Notes under the pieces: generated by a model
Seen by the model: the letters and a program-made list of their open reading frames with translations, nothing else
Databases searched by the model: none
What the model was told of the DNA's origin: nothing
In this document: positions 11,557 through 20,512 of the stretch, one piece after another
Layout of the letters: each line of letters opens with the position of its first letter
Position numbering within the stretch: the stretch's first letter is position 1
Program-made: the position numbers and the translations under genes
Assembly (NCBI GenBank): GCA_903837595.1
Contig: CAILVI010000562.1
Coordinates: 1-64,000, forward strand
Reading direction: 5' to 3'
DNA length: 64,000 nt
Origin: an uncultured Thiodictyon sp.
GTDB taxonomy: Bacteria; Pseudomonadota; Gammaproteobacteria; Chromatiales; Chromatiaceae

Positions 11557-11888
11557 CTAAGGCCAAGCGAGGATCAGCGCCCCCACAAGGATGAACAGCC
11601 CGCCGAGTGTGAGCTTGAGCGTCACGGCTTCACCCAGAAAGAGGACCGCCAGGACGATGGCAAAGGCCACGCTCAATTTGTCGATGGGTGCCACCAGAGA
11701 GGCCGGCGCCAGTTGCAGCGCGCGGTAATAGAGCAGCCAGGAACAACCCGTTGCCAGGCCGGAGAGGGCCAGAAAAGAAAGGGGTTGAAGCCTCATCGCG
11801 CCGGGCAGTGACCATTCGCCACGTGCGGTGAGGATGCCGGCCGTCATGACCAGAATAACCAGGGTCCGGATCAGGGTGGCCAGGTTAG
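11557..11888 (-). pseudogene. 3' part of an EamA transporter gene interrupted by an insertion sequence
   Basis: This minus-strand segment encodes the C-terminal about 100 residues of a single-EamA-domain transporter (…LATGCSWLLYYRALQLAPASLVAPIDKLSVAFA…, ending LILAWP). It matches the intact 139-residue copy at 56342-56761 almost residue for residue. The matching 5' part lies at 13544-13635 beyond the insertion sequence. The gene is therefore broken. Confidence 0.92.
11885..11888. repeat. Target-site duplication, left copy (TTAG)
   Basis: TTAG occurs directly outside the left terminal repeat of the element and again at 13544-13547. Comparison with the intact eamA copy at 56.7 kb, which has only one copy, supports a 4-bp duplication. 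It fits the YTAR target preference of IS701-type elements. Confidence 0.8.
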
Positions 11889-11905
11889 TTCTACTTTGTC
11901 AGATT

Positions 11906-13440
11906 CATTCCAACGCCGCCGCAGTCCTTCGGGCATGGGACTCCTTGGCCTGCTCCCGCATACTGTGGCGCTTGGTGATGATCTCCGCCAAGTCTTCGGC
12001 GGTGAGCTGGCGACGGGGTAGCAGATGGGCCAGGGCCGTGACCAAATCGTTGAACCTACAATCCACAGATGAACACAGATGAACACAGATTTTTTTCGAA
12101 TGTTCATACGCTTATCGCTACTGTCACAATCACCGGGAAGGTGAGTCCCCGGCCAAGCGTAAGTCAATGAATCATCTTTGATAATCTGTGTTCATCTGTG
12201 GATAATTGCTCTTTCTAGGTTGAACGAGAGCATCGGCCACTGCGTCCGGCCCTGGATTTTCTGTTTGGCCAGGAACAGTGTCGCCAACATCACCAAGGCC
12301 ATATGATGATGCCAGGCATCCCAACGGCGCACTTGATAGTCGGCCAGGCCGCATTCGCTCTTGGCCTCACGAAAGCTGTGCTCGATGAAAAAACCGCTGG
12401 GCCTGGACGCGCGCCAGTTCGGTCAAAGGCGTGTGTTCGGGGGCGTTGGACAGACAATAGTGGGAGATCTCAGTGGCACCGACTTCCCGCCCCACGAACA
12501 GATGCCAGCAGCGTGCCTGGGCTTGGGAGTGGTCCCAGACCCAGACACGGGTATGCAGGTACTCGGCGACCAGTTGCCCTTTCTCACCCCCGCGCAGGCA
12601 CAGGCGCTGCCAGGCGTCGGCCGGCTGCAAGGCGGCCCAGTGGTCGACCCGCACCGCGGCCGACTGCGCCTGCGGATGCAGTGGGCGGCGCCCGCGTCCC
12701 GACCACGCGGGCACCTGCGCAGCAGGGTCCTGAAGATAAACCGATTGATTGCAAAGGACATCGGCGACGAATCGGCCGCCCAAGGCGTCGAGCCCGTACA
12801 GAAAGGCGGGTTCCTTGCCGTAGCCACCGTCCACCGCGACGTACCCGAAGCGCAGCCCACGCCGCCGCGCCGTGGCGACGATCTCCAGTGCCAGCGCGCT
12901 CTTGCTGCGGTAGTCGCGGGCGTTCTCCGGGATGGCCGCCTGCTCGCAACGCAATGCGTCGTCCGCCCATGCCTGGGGCAGATGCAGTCGGGCGTCCACC
13001 AGGCTGGCCGTCTCCCCCCGGCACAGGGCCGCGAACACGCCCACCTGGCAGTTGTCGACCTTGCCCAGCCGGCCATTCCATTGCCGGGCCACCCCGGCCG
13101 AACGTTCGCCCTTCTTGGGCTATGCCGCTTTCGTCGATCAGCAACACCGACTGCGCGCTGCCCAGCAGCATGTTGGCCTCTTGGGCCAACTGGTCGCCGA
13201 ATCCGTCCCAGTCGACCGCGCCTTCGGCGAGCATATGCTGCATCGACTGATGATCAACCGCGTTGACTTCGCTCATGCGCAGCATGTTGGCCCGCTCCGA
13301 TTGGAACAACCCGCGCATATAGCCGCCAAAGTTCGCTGTGGCGTCGCGGGTGCAAGAGCGGAAAAACCGGGAGAAAGGCTCCAGATGGGCGCTGAGCGCC
13401 GCTGGCAGGCCCTGAAGGGCATTTTGCCGGCAAGGGGTGG
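11906..13440 (-). pseudogene. Frameshifted IS701-family transposase
   Basis: Read from right to left, the frames join as follows. LPAALSAHLEPFSRFFRSC to LLIDESGIAQEG carries the first catalytic Asp (13435 to about 13105). A second frame follows from about 13092 with VAVDGGYGKEPAFLYGL (second Asp) and continues to about 12370. A third frame carries HSFREAKSECGLADYQVRRWDAWHHHM with the catalytic Glu (about 12370-12230). After the nested repeat the C-terminal tail resumes (LLPRRQLTAEDLAEIITKRH). At least two frameshifts and the nested insertion make it inactive. The DDE family call rests on these motifs and the ends of the element. Confidence 0.85.
12056..12218. repeat. Palindromic MITE-like element nested in the transposase gene
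   Basis: The left end contains ATCCACAGATGAACACAGAT and the right end its reverse complement ATCTGTGTTCATCTGTGGAT. GTTGAAC occurs on both sides (12049-12055 and 12219-12225), and removing the element plus one copy rejoins the transposase coding sequence, which suggests a 7-bp target duplication. No gene is inside. Confidence 0.7.
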
Positions 13441-13543
13441 CAGTATTTTTACGACTTCATCGTGATTTGCTCTTATCAAAAAATGAGTTATTTTATATGA
13501 ATCCATCGCGAATGGGTAGCCCAATCAATCTGACAAAATAGAA

Positions 13544-13635
13544 TTAGAGTTCAGTCCTTCCACGCCGAGCTTGCCGAGGATGGCGGTCAGTCCCGCAAAG
13601 AATGCCGAACCGAGTGCGAATAGTTGCCAGGACGT
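13544..13635 (-). pseudogene. 5' part of the interrupted EamA transporter gene
   Basis: It encodes SWQLFALGSAFFAGLTAILGKLGVEGLNSN in line with the start of the intact copy at 56761. The start codon has also decayed: where the intact copy has ATG, this copy has ACG (13633-13635, minus strand). The similarity to the intact copy continues about 100 bp upstream of the start, so the duplicated segment is larger than the gene. Confidence 0.88.
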
Positions 13636-13750
13636 TGTGCGAGGTCCGCAGCTAAAATGGTAGGTTACCGCGGGCCGCGGGCCGCGGGTGGGTTGCCAAT
13701 CTGTTTTTCGGAGGTCGATAGTCGACCGGCATGGTTTGTAGTCGGAAAAG

Positions 13751-15700
13751 TTAGCCTGCGGCTTGCGGTACCAAGCGGTGGAGCGGGGAAAGGATATCCA
13801 GTGGTTGTGCCGCCGATAGGCCATCAACTCTGCGGACCTGCAAGGCAACTTTCGGCGACGCCTCTTGCGGTAATACGTCGGGCAGGAAGCCGCCTGACTG
13901 GTGGCGCCAGAGGGCCGCGTAATGTCCGTCCAGACGCAGCAACGCCTCGTGCGTCCCCTGCTCGACGATGCGGCCGCGATCGAGCACGATCAGTCGGTCC
14001 ATGCGGGCGATGGTCGAGAGCCGGTGGGCGATCGCAATGACGGTCTTACCGCTCATGAGACCGATCAACTGCTCCGCAATCGCCTGCTCGATCTCGCTGT
14101 CGAGCGCGGAGGTGGCCTCGTCGAGCAGCAGGATCGGGGCATCCTTGAGGATGACGCGGGCGATGGCGATCCGCTGGCGCTGACCGCCGGAGAGTTTCAC
14201 CCCGCGCTCACCGACGTGGGCCTCGTAGCCAGCCCGACCATGCCAATCCTTCAGTGCCAGGATGAAGTCGTGGGCCTGGGCCTTGCGCGCCGCCGCCTCC
14301 ACGAGGTCCGGGGTTGCCTGCGGGCGGCCGTAGCCGATGTTGGCGGCGATCGAGCGGTGCAGCAGTGAGGTGTCCTGGGTCACCAGTCCGACGGCCGCGC
14401 GCAGACTCTCCTGGGTCACGTCGCGAATGTCCTGGCCGTCGATCGTAATCCGGCCCTGCTCGGGTTCGAAAAAACGCAACAACAGACTCACCAGCGTCGA
14501 CTTGCCGGCCCCCGAGCGGCCGACCAGTCCCACCCGCTCACCGGGGCGGACCACCAGGTCCAGCGCGTCGATGACCGGGGTGCCGGTGCCGTAGCCGAAG
14601 CTCACCCGCTCGAAGCGGATCTCGCCGCGCGGCACCGCGAGCGCTCGGGCGTTGGGCGCATCCACCAGCGCATGTGGCACGGTGATGGTCTGCATGCCGT
14701 CCAGTACGGCGCCGATATTCTCGAAGATGCCGGCGATCTCAAACGATACCCAGCCGGCCGTGTTGGTGATCTGCCAGGCCAGCGGGACGGCGGTGGCCAC
14801 CAGGCCGGCGCCGATCAGCCCTTGGCCCCAGAGCGTTACGCCGATCACCGCGGTGCTGGTCAACAGCAGCGCATTCATCGCCTGGAGGGTGAACATGAAC
14901 TGGCTGGTCATGCGCATGTGTCTCGCCACCGCCGCTTGGTGCTCGTCCAGGACCTCGCGCACATAGGCATCCTCGTCGGCCACGCGGGCGAACAACTTGA
15001 CGGTCAGGATGTTGGTGTAACTGTCCACCACCCGGGCCATGACCTGCGAGCGCACCTCCGAGCTTTGCATGGCAAGCCGGCGTAGGCGCGGCACGAAGTA
15101 GCGCAGGAGCCCCGCGTAGGCGCACAGCCAGACCAGGGTAGGCAGCGCTAGTCGCCAGTCGGAATGGGCCATCAGTGCCAGCGCAGAGAGACCGTAGATG
15201 GCAAGATAAAGGACGGCGCGCAGCGCCGACATCACGCTCTCGCGCAGTGACTGCGCGGTCTGCATGACGCGGTTGGCGATCCGGCCGGCAAAGTCCTGCT
15301 GGAAAAACGGCCAACTCTGCCGCACGACATGCCAATGGCTCTGCCAGCGCACCAAGTTAGTGGCGCCCGGGATCAGCACGTTGTGACGGATCGCGATATC
15401 GGCGAACTGGATCAGTGGCCGCCCGCACAGCACCAGCGCGACCATCCCCAGCAGCACCGGCGCCTGCGCCGTGAGTGCCGCCGCCCGCTCCGGCGCTTGC
15501 ATCAGTACCACCAACTTGCCGATGAACACCGGGATACACATGTCCACCAGGGCGACGCTGAGGCTGGTGAACAACATTGCCAGGTAGGGGCCGGGCGTCT
15601 GACCGATAAAGTGCCAGTAGAAGGCGAGCAGCCCCGGCGGCGGGGTTCCGGGCCCCGGGGTGCGGGTGCCGTGAATCAGCGATTCGAGAAAATTGAACAT
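13751..15700 (-). CDS. ABC exporter, fused membrane and ATP-binding domains
   Basis: A 649-residue type I ABC exporter half-transporter. An N-terminal membrane domain of six helices (to about residue 365) is followed by an ATPase with Walker A GRSGAGKST, signature LSGGQRQRIAIARV and Walker B ILLLDEATSALD. I chose the ATG at 15700 because AGGACGGAT precedes it and the upstream extension is unconserved Arg/Pro-rich sequence. The ATPase continues to a tail of about 50 residues. It probably acts as a homodimer exporting lipid, peptide or drug-like molecules. There is no partner gene adjacent, and the link to the neighbouring regulon is unproven. Confidence 0.9.
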   Translation of the reverse strand: MFNFLESLIHGTRTPGPGTPPPGLLAFYWHFIGQTPGPYLAMLFTSLSVALVDMCIPVFIGKLVVLMQAPERAAALTAQAPVLLGMVALVLCGRPLIQFADIAIRHNVLIPGATNLVRWQSHWHVVRQSWPFFQQDFAGRIANRVMQTAQSLRESVMSALRAVLYLAIYGLSALALMAHSDWRLALPTLVWLCAYAGLLRYFVPRLRRLAMQSSEVRSQVMARVVDSYTNILTVKLFARVADEDAYVREVLDEHQAAVARHMRMTSQFMFTLQAMNALLLTSTAVIGVTLWGQGLIGAGLVATAVPLAWQITNTAGWVSFEIAGIFENIGAVLDGMQTITVPHALVDAPNARALAVPRGEIRFERVSFGYGTGTPVIDALDLVVRPGERVGLVGRSGAGKSTLVSLLLRFFEPEQGRITIDGQDIRDVTQESLRAAVGLVTQDTSLLHRSIAANIGYGRPQATPDLVEAAARKAQAHDFILALKDWHGRAGYEAHVGERGVKLSGGQRQRIAIARVILKDAPILLLDEATSALDSEIEQAIAEQLIGLMSGKTVIAIAHRLSTIARMDRLIVLDRGRIVEQGTHEALLRLDGHYAALWRHQSGGFLPDVLPQEASPKVALQVRRVDGLSAAQPLDILSPLHRLVPQAAG

Positions 15701-16135
15701 ATCCGTCCTGAACGTGGGCAGCCACCGGGGCCGGTTAGGGTGCAACCGGGGACGTGACGCAAAGTCCATGCCGAATCGCCCAAGGTGTTGGCGCGCCACG
15801 GCCCCGGTGGCCGCTCCGCGCGACCTGTTCCCTGGTGCTGTTGCCGAGGGGCCAGCGGCGGGCAAGGCCCTGCTGCACATTGAGCAGGGCGCGGGGCCGA
15901 CCGCCGCGACCCGCGGCAGTGCGCCCGCTTGCCCTACGCACCCCGGCGCCCTAACCTAAATGCCGCAATTACTCACGCCAAGGCGCCAAGCTCGCGAAGC
16001 AAAACAGCAAGATACACCAGGCATCCAGAGCCCCCGTCTGGTGAATGGCCCAGCACCGACAACACGCTGAAAAACCTTGGCGCGCGTGGCGCCTTGGCGT
16101 GACAACTGTCCTTTCTAGACTAACCGGACGCACCG
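15701..16135. repeat. Gene-free interval carrying a CTTGGCG-type palindromic element
   Basis: The element spans 15973-16102. Its ends are TCACGCCAAGGCGCCA and the exact reverse complement TGGCGCCTTGGCGTGA. Similar ends occur at 29492-29621 (full element) and 56222-56249 (right half only), so it is a dispersed repeat. The remaining sequence 15701-15960 is GC-rich with no recognisable gene. Confidence 0.75.
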
Positions 16136-17086
16136 ATGAAGCGCTTTCTCTTTGGCCCCGTCAATTCACGCCGCCTGGGGCGTTCGCTCGGCATCGACCT
16201 CCTGCCCTTCAAGACCTGCACGCTGGACTGCGTCTATTGCGAGTGTGGCTGGACCACCGACCAGACGCTACGGCGGGCCGAACTGGTGCCGACGCATCAG
16301 GTCATCGCCGAGCTGGACGACTATCTGGCGGCGCGCCCGCCGCTCGATTACGTGACCTTTTCGGGGGCGGGCGAACCGACCCTGCACACCGGGATCGGCG
16401 TCGTGATCGGACACCTGAAGCGCCACTATCCGCACTATCCGGTCGCGGTGCTGACCAATGGCACCCTGCTCGGCGACCCCGAGGTCCAGGCGCAACTGGC
16501 CGCTGCCGATCTGGTCGTACCCTCGCTCGATGGCGCAACGCCGGCCGCGTTCCGCGCCATCTGTCGGCCCGCCGCCGGGCTGACGGTGGACGCGGTGATC
16601 GAGGGCATCGCCGCATTCCGGCGGGGCTTTCCCGGTCTGCTCCTGCTGGAAGTCTTCCTGGTACCCGGCCAGAACGATCGCCCGGAAGAACTGGCGGCCC
16701 TGAAACAGGCCGCCACCCTCATCGCCCCCGATGCGATCCAGCTCAACAGCCTGGATCGCCCGGCGCCGCACCCCGGGGTCGCGCCGCCGGGTGACGCGGC
16801 GTTGCAGCGCGTCCGCGACTTCCTCTACCCACTACAGGTGCAGGCCGTCCGCCGACGGGGCCCGGGCGAGCTGGCGCCGTGGGACAATCCAGAGCTCTTC
16901 CAGGAGATCGCGGCGGTGCTCGCGAGGGGTCCGACCAGCCTGCCCCGGCTCGCGGTGGCCACCGGCATTCGCGCCAGCGACCTTGCCAAGACACTGGCCC
17001 AAATGGTGCGTCAGTCGCTCGTGCAATGCAGGCACGACCGCGGCGAGTGGTGCATAGCGCCAATGTACGATGCTGATTCCGAGTGA
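16136..17086 (+). CDS. Radical SAM protein of the COG0731 type
   Basis: A 316-residue protein with a canonical CX3CX2C cluster motif (CTLDCVYC, residues about 27-34) followed by GAGEPTLHTG and VLTNGTLL, which bind S-adenosylmethionine. It belongs to the wybutosine-synthesis-like Fe-S oxidoreductase group seen across bacteria, whose function is mostly undefined. After about residue 245 a small winged-helix-like segment follows (LARGPTSLPRLAVATGIRASDLAKTL). No operon partner is adjacent. Unlike the radical SAM pair at 53-56 kb, this is a widespread conserved type. Confidence 0.88.
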   Translation: MKRFLFGPVNSRRLGRSLGIDLLPFKTCTLDCVYCECGWTTDQTLRRAELVPTHQVIAELDDYLAARPPLDYVTFSGAGEPTLHTGIGVVIGHLKRHYPHYPVAVLTNGTLLGDPEVQAQLAAADLVVPSLDGATPAAFRAICRPAAGLTVDAVIEGIAAFRRGFPGLLLLEVFLVPGQNDRPEELAALKQAATLIAPDAIQLNSLDRPAPHPGVAPPGDAALQRVRDFLYPLQVQAVRRRGPGELAPWDNPELFQEIAAVLARGPTSLPRLAVATGIRASDLAKTLAQMVRQSLVQCRHDRGEWCIAPMYDADSE

Positions 17087-17147
17087 AGCGCAATTGCGGC
17101 CGATCGAGCGTTCCCGTCCCCCCATCTTCACGCCCCCCCACCGTCAA

Positions 17148-17170
17148 GCTGTTGCCAAGCTAGCAGCAGC
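17148..17170. promoter_or_regulatory. Weak candidate activator site for the TonB-dependent receptor
   Basis: GCTGTTGC and GCAGCAGC flank a 7-bp spacer, an imperfect version of the palindrome found before other sigma-54 promoters. It lies about 170 bp upstream of the promoter, farther than the others. Confidence 0.3.
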
Positions 17171-17341
17171 CGGCGCAGGTTGATTTTCTTTCAGCAGTTG
17201 CGCCAGTCCTGAGCTTCGCCTTTTTCCTCGCGCAGGTACTCCCTCGACACCCCAGTGACATCGCTTAACAACAGACAAATAAAGACCTTTTCCACTCAGT
17301 CGGCGCGCCGATCTGCCGCTGGCGGTGCCTGGCCAGCGCCA

Positions 17342-17357
17342 TGGCACGTTAACTGCA
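17342..17357 (+). promoter_or_regulatory. Sigma-54 promoter of the TonB-dependent receptor
   Basis: TGGCACGTTAACTGCA has exact GG-N10-GC spacing and matches the -24/-12 consensus except at one position. It lies 48 bp upstream of the chosen ATG. The rest of the interval after the COG0731 gene holds only the weak palindrome at 17148. Confidence 0.88.
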
Positions 17358-17405
17358 ATTAATGTGAGACCTGCTTTAACTATCGGCCTTTGCAGCTCAC
17401 AGAAA

Positions 17406-20336
17406 ATGCTTAGAAAGATCGAACGACCGACACAGCAAGACCCTGTCGCCCAAACAAAAAGCAAGACCAGTGCGGGCCGCGGTCGCAGACTCATCCTCGG
17501 GACCGCGGCGGTCACGCTCAGTGCCTCCATTCTGGCTCCGGGCCAGGCATTCAGCGCCGACGATAAAGTCGTCGCCGAATTACAGGCCGAAATCGCCAGG
17601 CTGCGCCAAGAGCTGGCCGCCGCCAAGGGGCTCCCAGCGCAAACGGCGCCAGTTGCCGAGCCCCAAGGTGCTGCCGGCGCCGCGCCGACCCGCCAAGCGG
17701 CCGTCGCTAGTCCTAAGAAGACTCCCGCCAGCAAGAAGGCGCCAGCCGGCAGTAAGGCTGAGGCCCCAGCAAGCGATACCGCCAACCCTGGCGGCAGTAC
17801 CGACGGTGCGGGCTTTGAAACCCTCGATGCGGTGGTCATCCGCGCCCGTAATCGCGAGGAACGGCTCCAGACCGTCCCGATCCCGGTATCAGTGGTCACC
17901 GGCCAGACCCTGCTGCGTGAAAATGGTCACACCCTGGCAGCTGTTGCCGACCGTGCCTCTAACGTCAAGATCAATCAATCCAACGCCCGTCAGTCCAGCG
18001 CCACGATCCGCGGCCTCGGCAAACAGGGTCAGACCGATGCAATGGAGACCAGCGTCGGCGTCATGGTCGACAACGTGTTCTACAGTTACAGTGCCTTTTC
18101 CTTTCAGAACCTGGTCGACATCGATCAGGTCGAGGTGCTGCGTGGTCCTCAGGGCACCCTGATGGGTAAGAATACCAATCTCGGGGCGCTCGTCATTAAC
18201 ACCAAGATGCCGAGTTTTACCCCCGAATACTTTTTCCAGGGCGAGGCTGGGGAGCGGAACAGCTATTTCGGCCAGGCCTCCGCCACGGGTCCAGTGATCG
18301 ACGGGCTACTGGCCTATCGCGCCTCCTTTAATGTCGAGCGGCTGGAGGGCGAACGCACCAATGTCTATAGCCCCCAGCAGAGTTATAGCGGCAACCGGGA
18401 TCGTCTGGCCGGCCGGTTCCAGCTCCTGTTTACCCCGGCGCCCGAACTTCAGGCGCGCTTTATCGTCGATATCCTGCCGAAAACCCTTGAGGGAAACACC
18501 GGCTCGGTGACCCTCGGCTGGGACCCTTTGACCTTCGCCAGCGGTGCCTCGCGCATCCCCGGCAGTCGCGGTGCCCCCGCCAACCTCAGTGCCCGCTCGG
18601 TGCGCTTCACCGAGCGCCTTTCGCGCGACTGGTTCTCCAATCGTATCAGCGGGTTTCAAGCGAACGATGTCATCAGTCGTCCGCTGCTCTGGACCGACGC
18701 CCAGAATCCAGTGCAGAACGGCCAGTTCGGTGCCTCGGCAGAAGTCGATTGGGAAGTCCTGAATCACACTATCACCTCCATCAGCGCCTATCGCGACGTC
18801 AGCTTCGATGCCCGTAACGACTTCGACAACACCCCGTTCTCTGTCACTTACAACTGGAACACGGATGCCCATTTCAAGCAGTTCAGTCAGGAGTTCCGCC
18901 TGACCTCCAAGCTGGGCGGTCCGATCGATTATCAGGCCGGACTGTTTTACCTGGAGAACCAGAACCAAACCAACCTCAAGGGTCAATATGGCCCAGATGC
19001 CGGTGCCTTTTACGCCACCGATGCACAATACGCCCGTCTCAACGCCAACGCGGCCGGCCGCTCGCTGTTGAGCGACTCGCTGAACTACATCCAGACGGTG
19101 CAGTCCCAATGGCCCAGGACCCGCAGTCTGGCGGGCTTTGGTCAACTGAACTGGCATTTCACGGAGAAGGGCACGCTCACCCTTGGTGCACGTCTGACCC
19201 AGGAGAATCGTTTTAACAATATCAACAATGTCCTCCTGCAGAAAGGTCCCGGCGACGCGATCGCCGCCGATAACGACGCGGCCACGGCCATTTTGCTCTT
19301 TGGGCCACAGGCGACGCTAGCCAATCGGACGCGGGCGCAACAGGCGCAGCAACTGGCCGCTGCCAATGCTGCGGCTTTGAAGTACTTCGGCACCGCAACC
19401 TATGCGGGTCTGACCGCGGCCCAGCAAAACCAGCTCAAGGATGCCACCGCTATCCGCTCGTCCCAGCTTGGCACCTACTATGGCATCACGCCGGGCATAC
19501 CGCTCAACTCCACGGCGCCGTCGCTCCTGTTCAGCCCCTCCTGGAAGCTGTCCGACAACATCTTCGTGTATGCCTCCGTAAGCTACGGCGAGAAATCCGG
19601 GCTGGTGTATTTCAATACCACCGACGGCACACCGCAGAACGCCAAGCCCGAAAAGGTCATCGACTACGAGCTCGGTATCAAGAACTCGCTACTCGACAAT
19701 ACCTTAGTCCTCAACGTCAATCTTTACCAGACCGACGTCACCGACTATCAGCAGCAATTGCAGACGGCTGATCCCCTCTCGTCCACCGGCTGGCGCACGG
19801 TCACCGGCAATGTCCCCAAGGTGCAGTTGCGGGGCATCGAGTACGACACCTCCTATACCGGGTTCAAGCACTGGAATTTGCGTGCCTCTGGCGCCTTTAT
19901 CTCCGCCGTTTACAAGGACTTCAAGAACGCCGGCGCCCCGGCCGAGGTCTCGGATGTGGCCACCGTCGTCGATCTCACCGGGCGGACCCTACCGGGCGCC
20001 TCCAAGGTTTCCGGCAATTTCGGCGCCGAATATCGCCTCCCGATCCGCGGCGGGAACGTCTTCCACAGCAGCTTCAATACGGTCTACCAAAGCGCGAGCA
20101 ACGTGGCCGTCGACCTGAGCAGCTATGGCCAGATACCCGGGTACTCGACCACCGATTTCACGATCGGCGTCGGCGCCGAGAGCAAGCGGTGGGATCTCAA
20201 TATCGTCGCCCAGAACGTCTTCGACCAACGCTATGTCGTCGCTGGGACGGCGTTCAACAAGGCCGGTACCGGTATCGCCTCGACCACCTACGCCCCCGGG
20301 CGCTTCGTGGGGGTGGTCTGGACCGCCAAGTTCTAG
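17406..20336 (+). CDS. TonB-dependent outer-membrane receptor
   Basis: A 976-residue protein with a signal sequence (LILGTAAVTLSASILAPGQAFSA), then an unusual periplasmic N-terminal extension. The extension is a short coiled coil (VVAELQAEIARLRQELAAAKG) followed by an Ala/Lys/Pro-rich linker to about residue 140. A plug domain follows (VVIRARNREERLQTVPIPVSVV, then VEVLRGPQGTLMGKNT). The rest is a 22-strand barrel ending TYAPGRFVGVVWTAKF, with the terminal Phe required for Bam insertion. There is no STN signalling domain. The ATG at 17406 gives the signal peptide; an upstream in-frame start would overlap the promoter. Ligands of such receptors include metal chelates, cobalamin and other large or scarce molecules; the ligand here is unknown. 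The sigma-54 promoter links it to the tonB operon. Confidence 0.93.
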   Translation: MLRKIERPTQQDPVAQTKSKTSAGRGRRLILGTAAVTLSASILAPGQAFSADDKVVAELQAEIARLRQELAAAKGLPAQTAPVAEPQGAAGAAPTRQAAVASPKKTPASKKAPAGSKAEAPASDTANPGGSTDGAGFETLDAVVIRARNREERLQTVPIPVSVVTGQTLLRENGHTLAAVADRASNVKINQSNARQSSATIRGLGKQGQTDAMETSVGVMVDNVFYSYSAFSFQNLVDIDQVEVLRGPQGTLMGKNTNLGALVINTKMPSFTPEYFFQGEAGERNSYFGQASATGPVIDGLLAYRASFNVERLEGERTNVYSPQQSYSGNRDRLAGRFQLLFTPAPELQARFIVDILPKTLEGNTGSVTLGWDPLTFASGASRIPGSRGAPANLSARSVRFTERLSRDWFSNRISGFQANDVISRPLLWTDAQNPVQNGQFGASAEVDWEVLNHTITSISAYRDVSFDARNDFDNTPFSVTYNWNTDAHFKQFSQEFRLTSKLGGPIDYQAGLFYLENQNQTNLKGQYGPDAGAFYATDAQYARLNANAAGRSLLSDSLNYIQTVQSQWPRTRSLAGFGQLNWHFTEKGTLTLGARLTQENRFNNINNVLLQKGPGDAIAADNDAATAILLFGPQATLANRTRAQQAQQLAAANAAALKYFGTATYAGLTAAQQNQLKDATAIRSSQLGTYYGITPGIPLNSTAPSLLFSPSWKLSDNIFVYASVSYGEKSGLVYFNTTDGTPQNAKPEKVIDYELGIKNSLLDNTLVLNVNLYQTDVTDYQQQLQTADPLSSTGWRTVTGNVPKVQLRGIEYDTSYTGFKHWNLRASGAFISAVYKDFKNAGAPAEVSDVATVVDLTGRTLPGASKVSGNFGAEYRLPIRGGNVFHSSFNTVYQSASNVAVDLSSYGQIPGYSTTDFTIGVGAESKRWDLNIVAQNVFDQRYVVAGTAFNKAGTGIASTTYAPGRFVGVVWTAKF

Positions 20337-20342
20337 GCGCTC

Positions 20343-20374
20343 TGCGACGGGTCGGCTCCGGCCGACCCGTCGCA
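20343..20374 (+). terminator. Strong hairpin between receptor and ABC exporter genes
   Basis: A 14-bp perfect stem (TGCGACGGGTCGGC and its complement) with a TCCG loop, which resembles a stable UNCG-type tetraloop. There is no T-run, so it may be a processing or stabilising hairpin or an attenuator within an operon rather than a full terminator. Confidence 0.6.
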
Positions 20375-20512
20375 GCGTTCTCAACCCCCAGGGCCGACTT
20401 GCATCGGCCATGCTGCAATCAAGGATACGCGATGACACGATTGAACAGACCGGCTGATCTAATCACCAGGGGAAGCTGCCGTGACTCCTGAGTCAATAGG
20501 TGTTGACTGCCA

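Larger units (their letters stand above)
11889..13543 (-). mobile_element. Decayed IS701-family insertion sequence
   Basis: This 1655-bp element is bounded by terminal inverted repeats: TTCTACTTTGTCAGATT at the left, and TTCTATTTTGTCAGATT read inward from the right (one mismatch in 17). It is flanked by TTAG. It carries one transposase gene on the minus strand, broken by frameshifts, and a second, nested palindromic insertion at about 12056-12218. It has inserted into an eamA gene. Confidence 0.88.

Noticed and set aside
12303..13465. Long plus-strand open frames across the insertion sequence.
   Set aside because: They are antisense shadows of the transposase; their composition is Arg/Pro-rich and they match no family.
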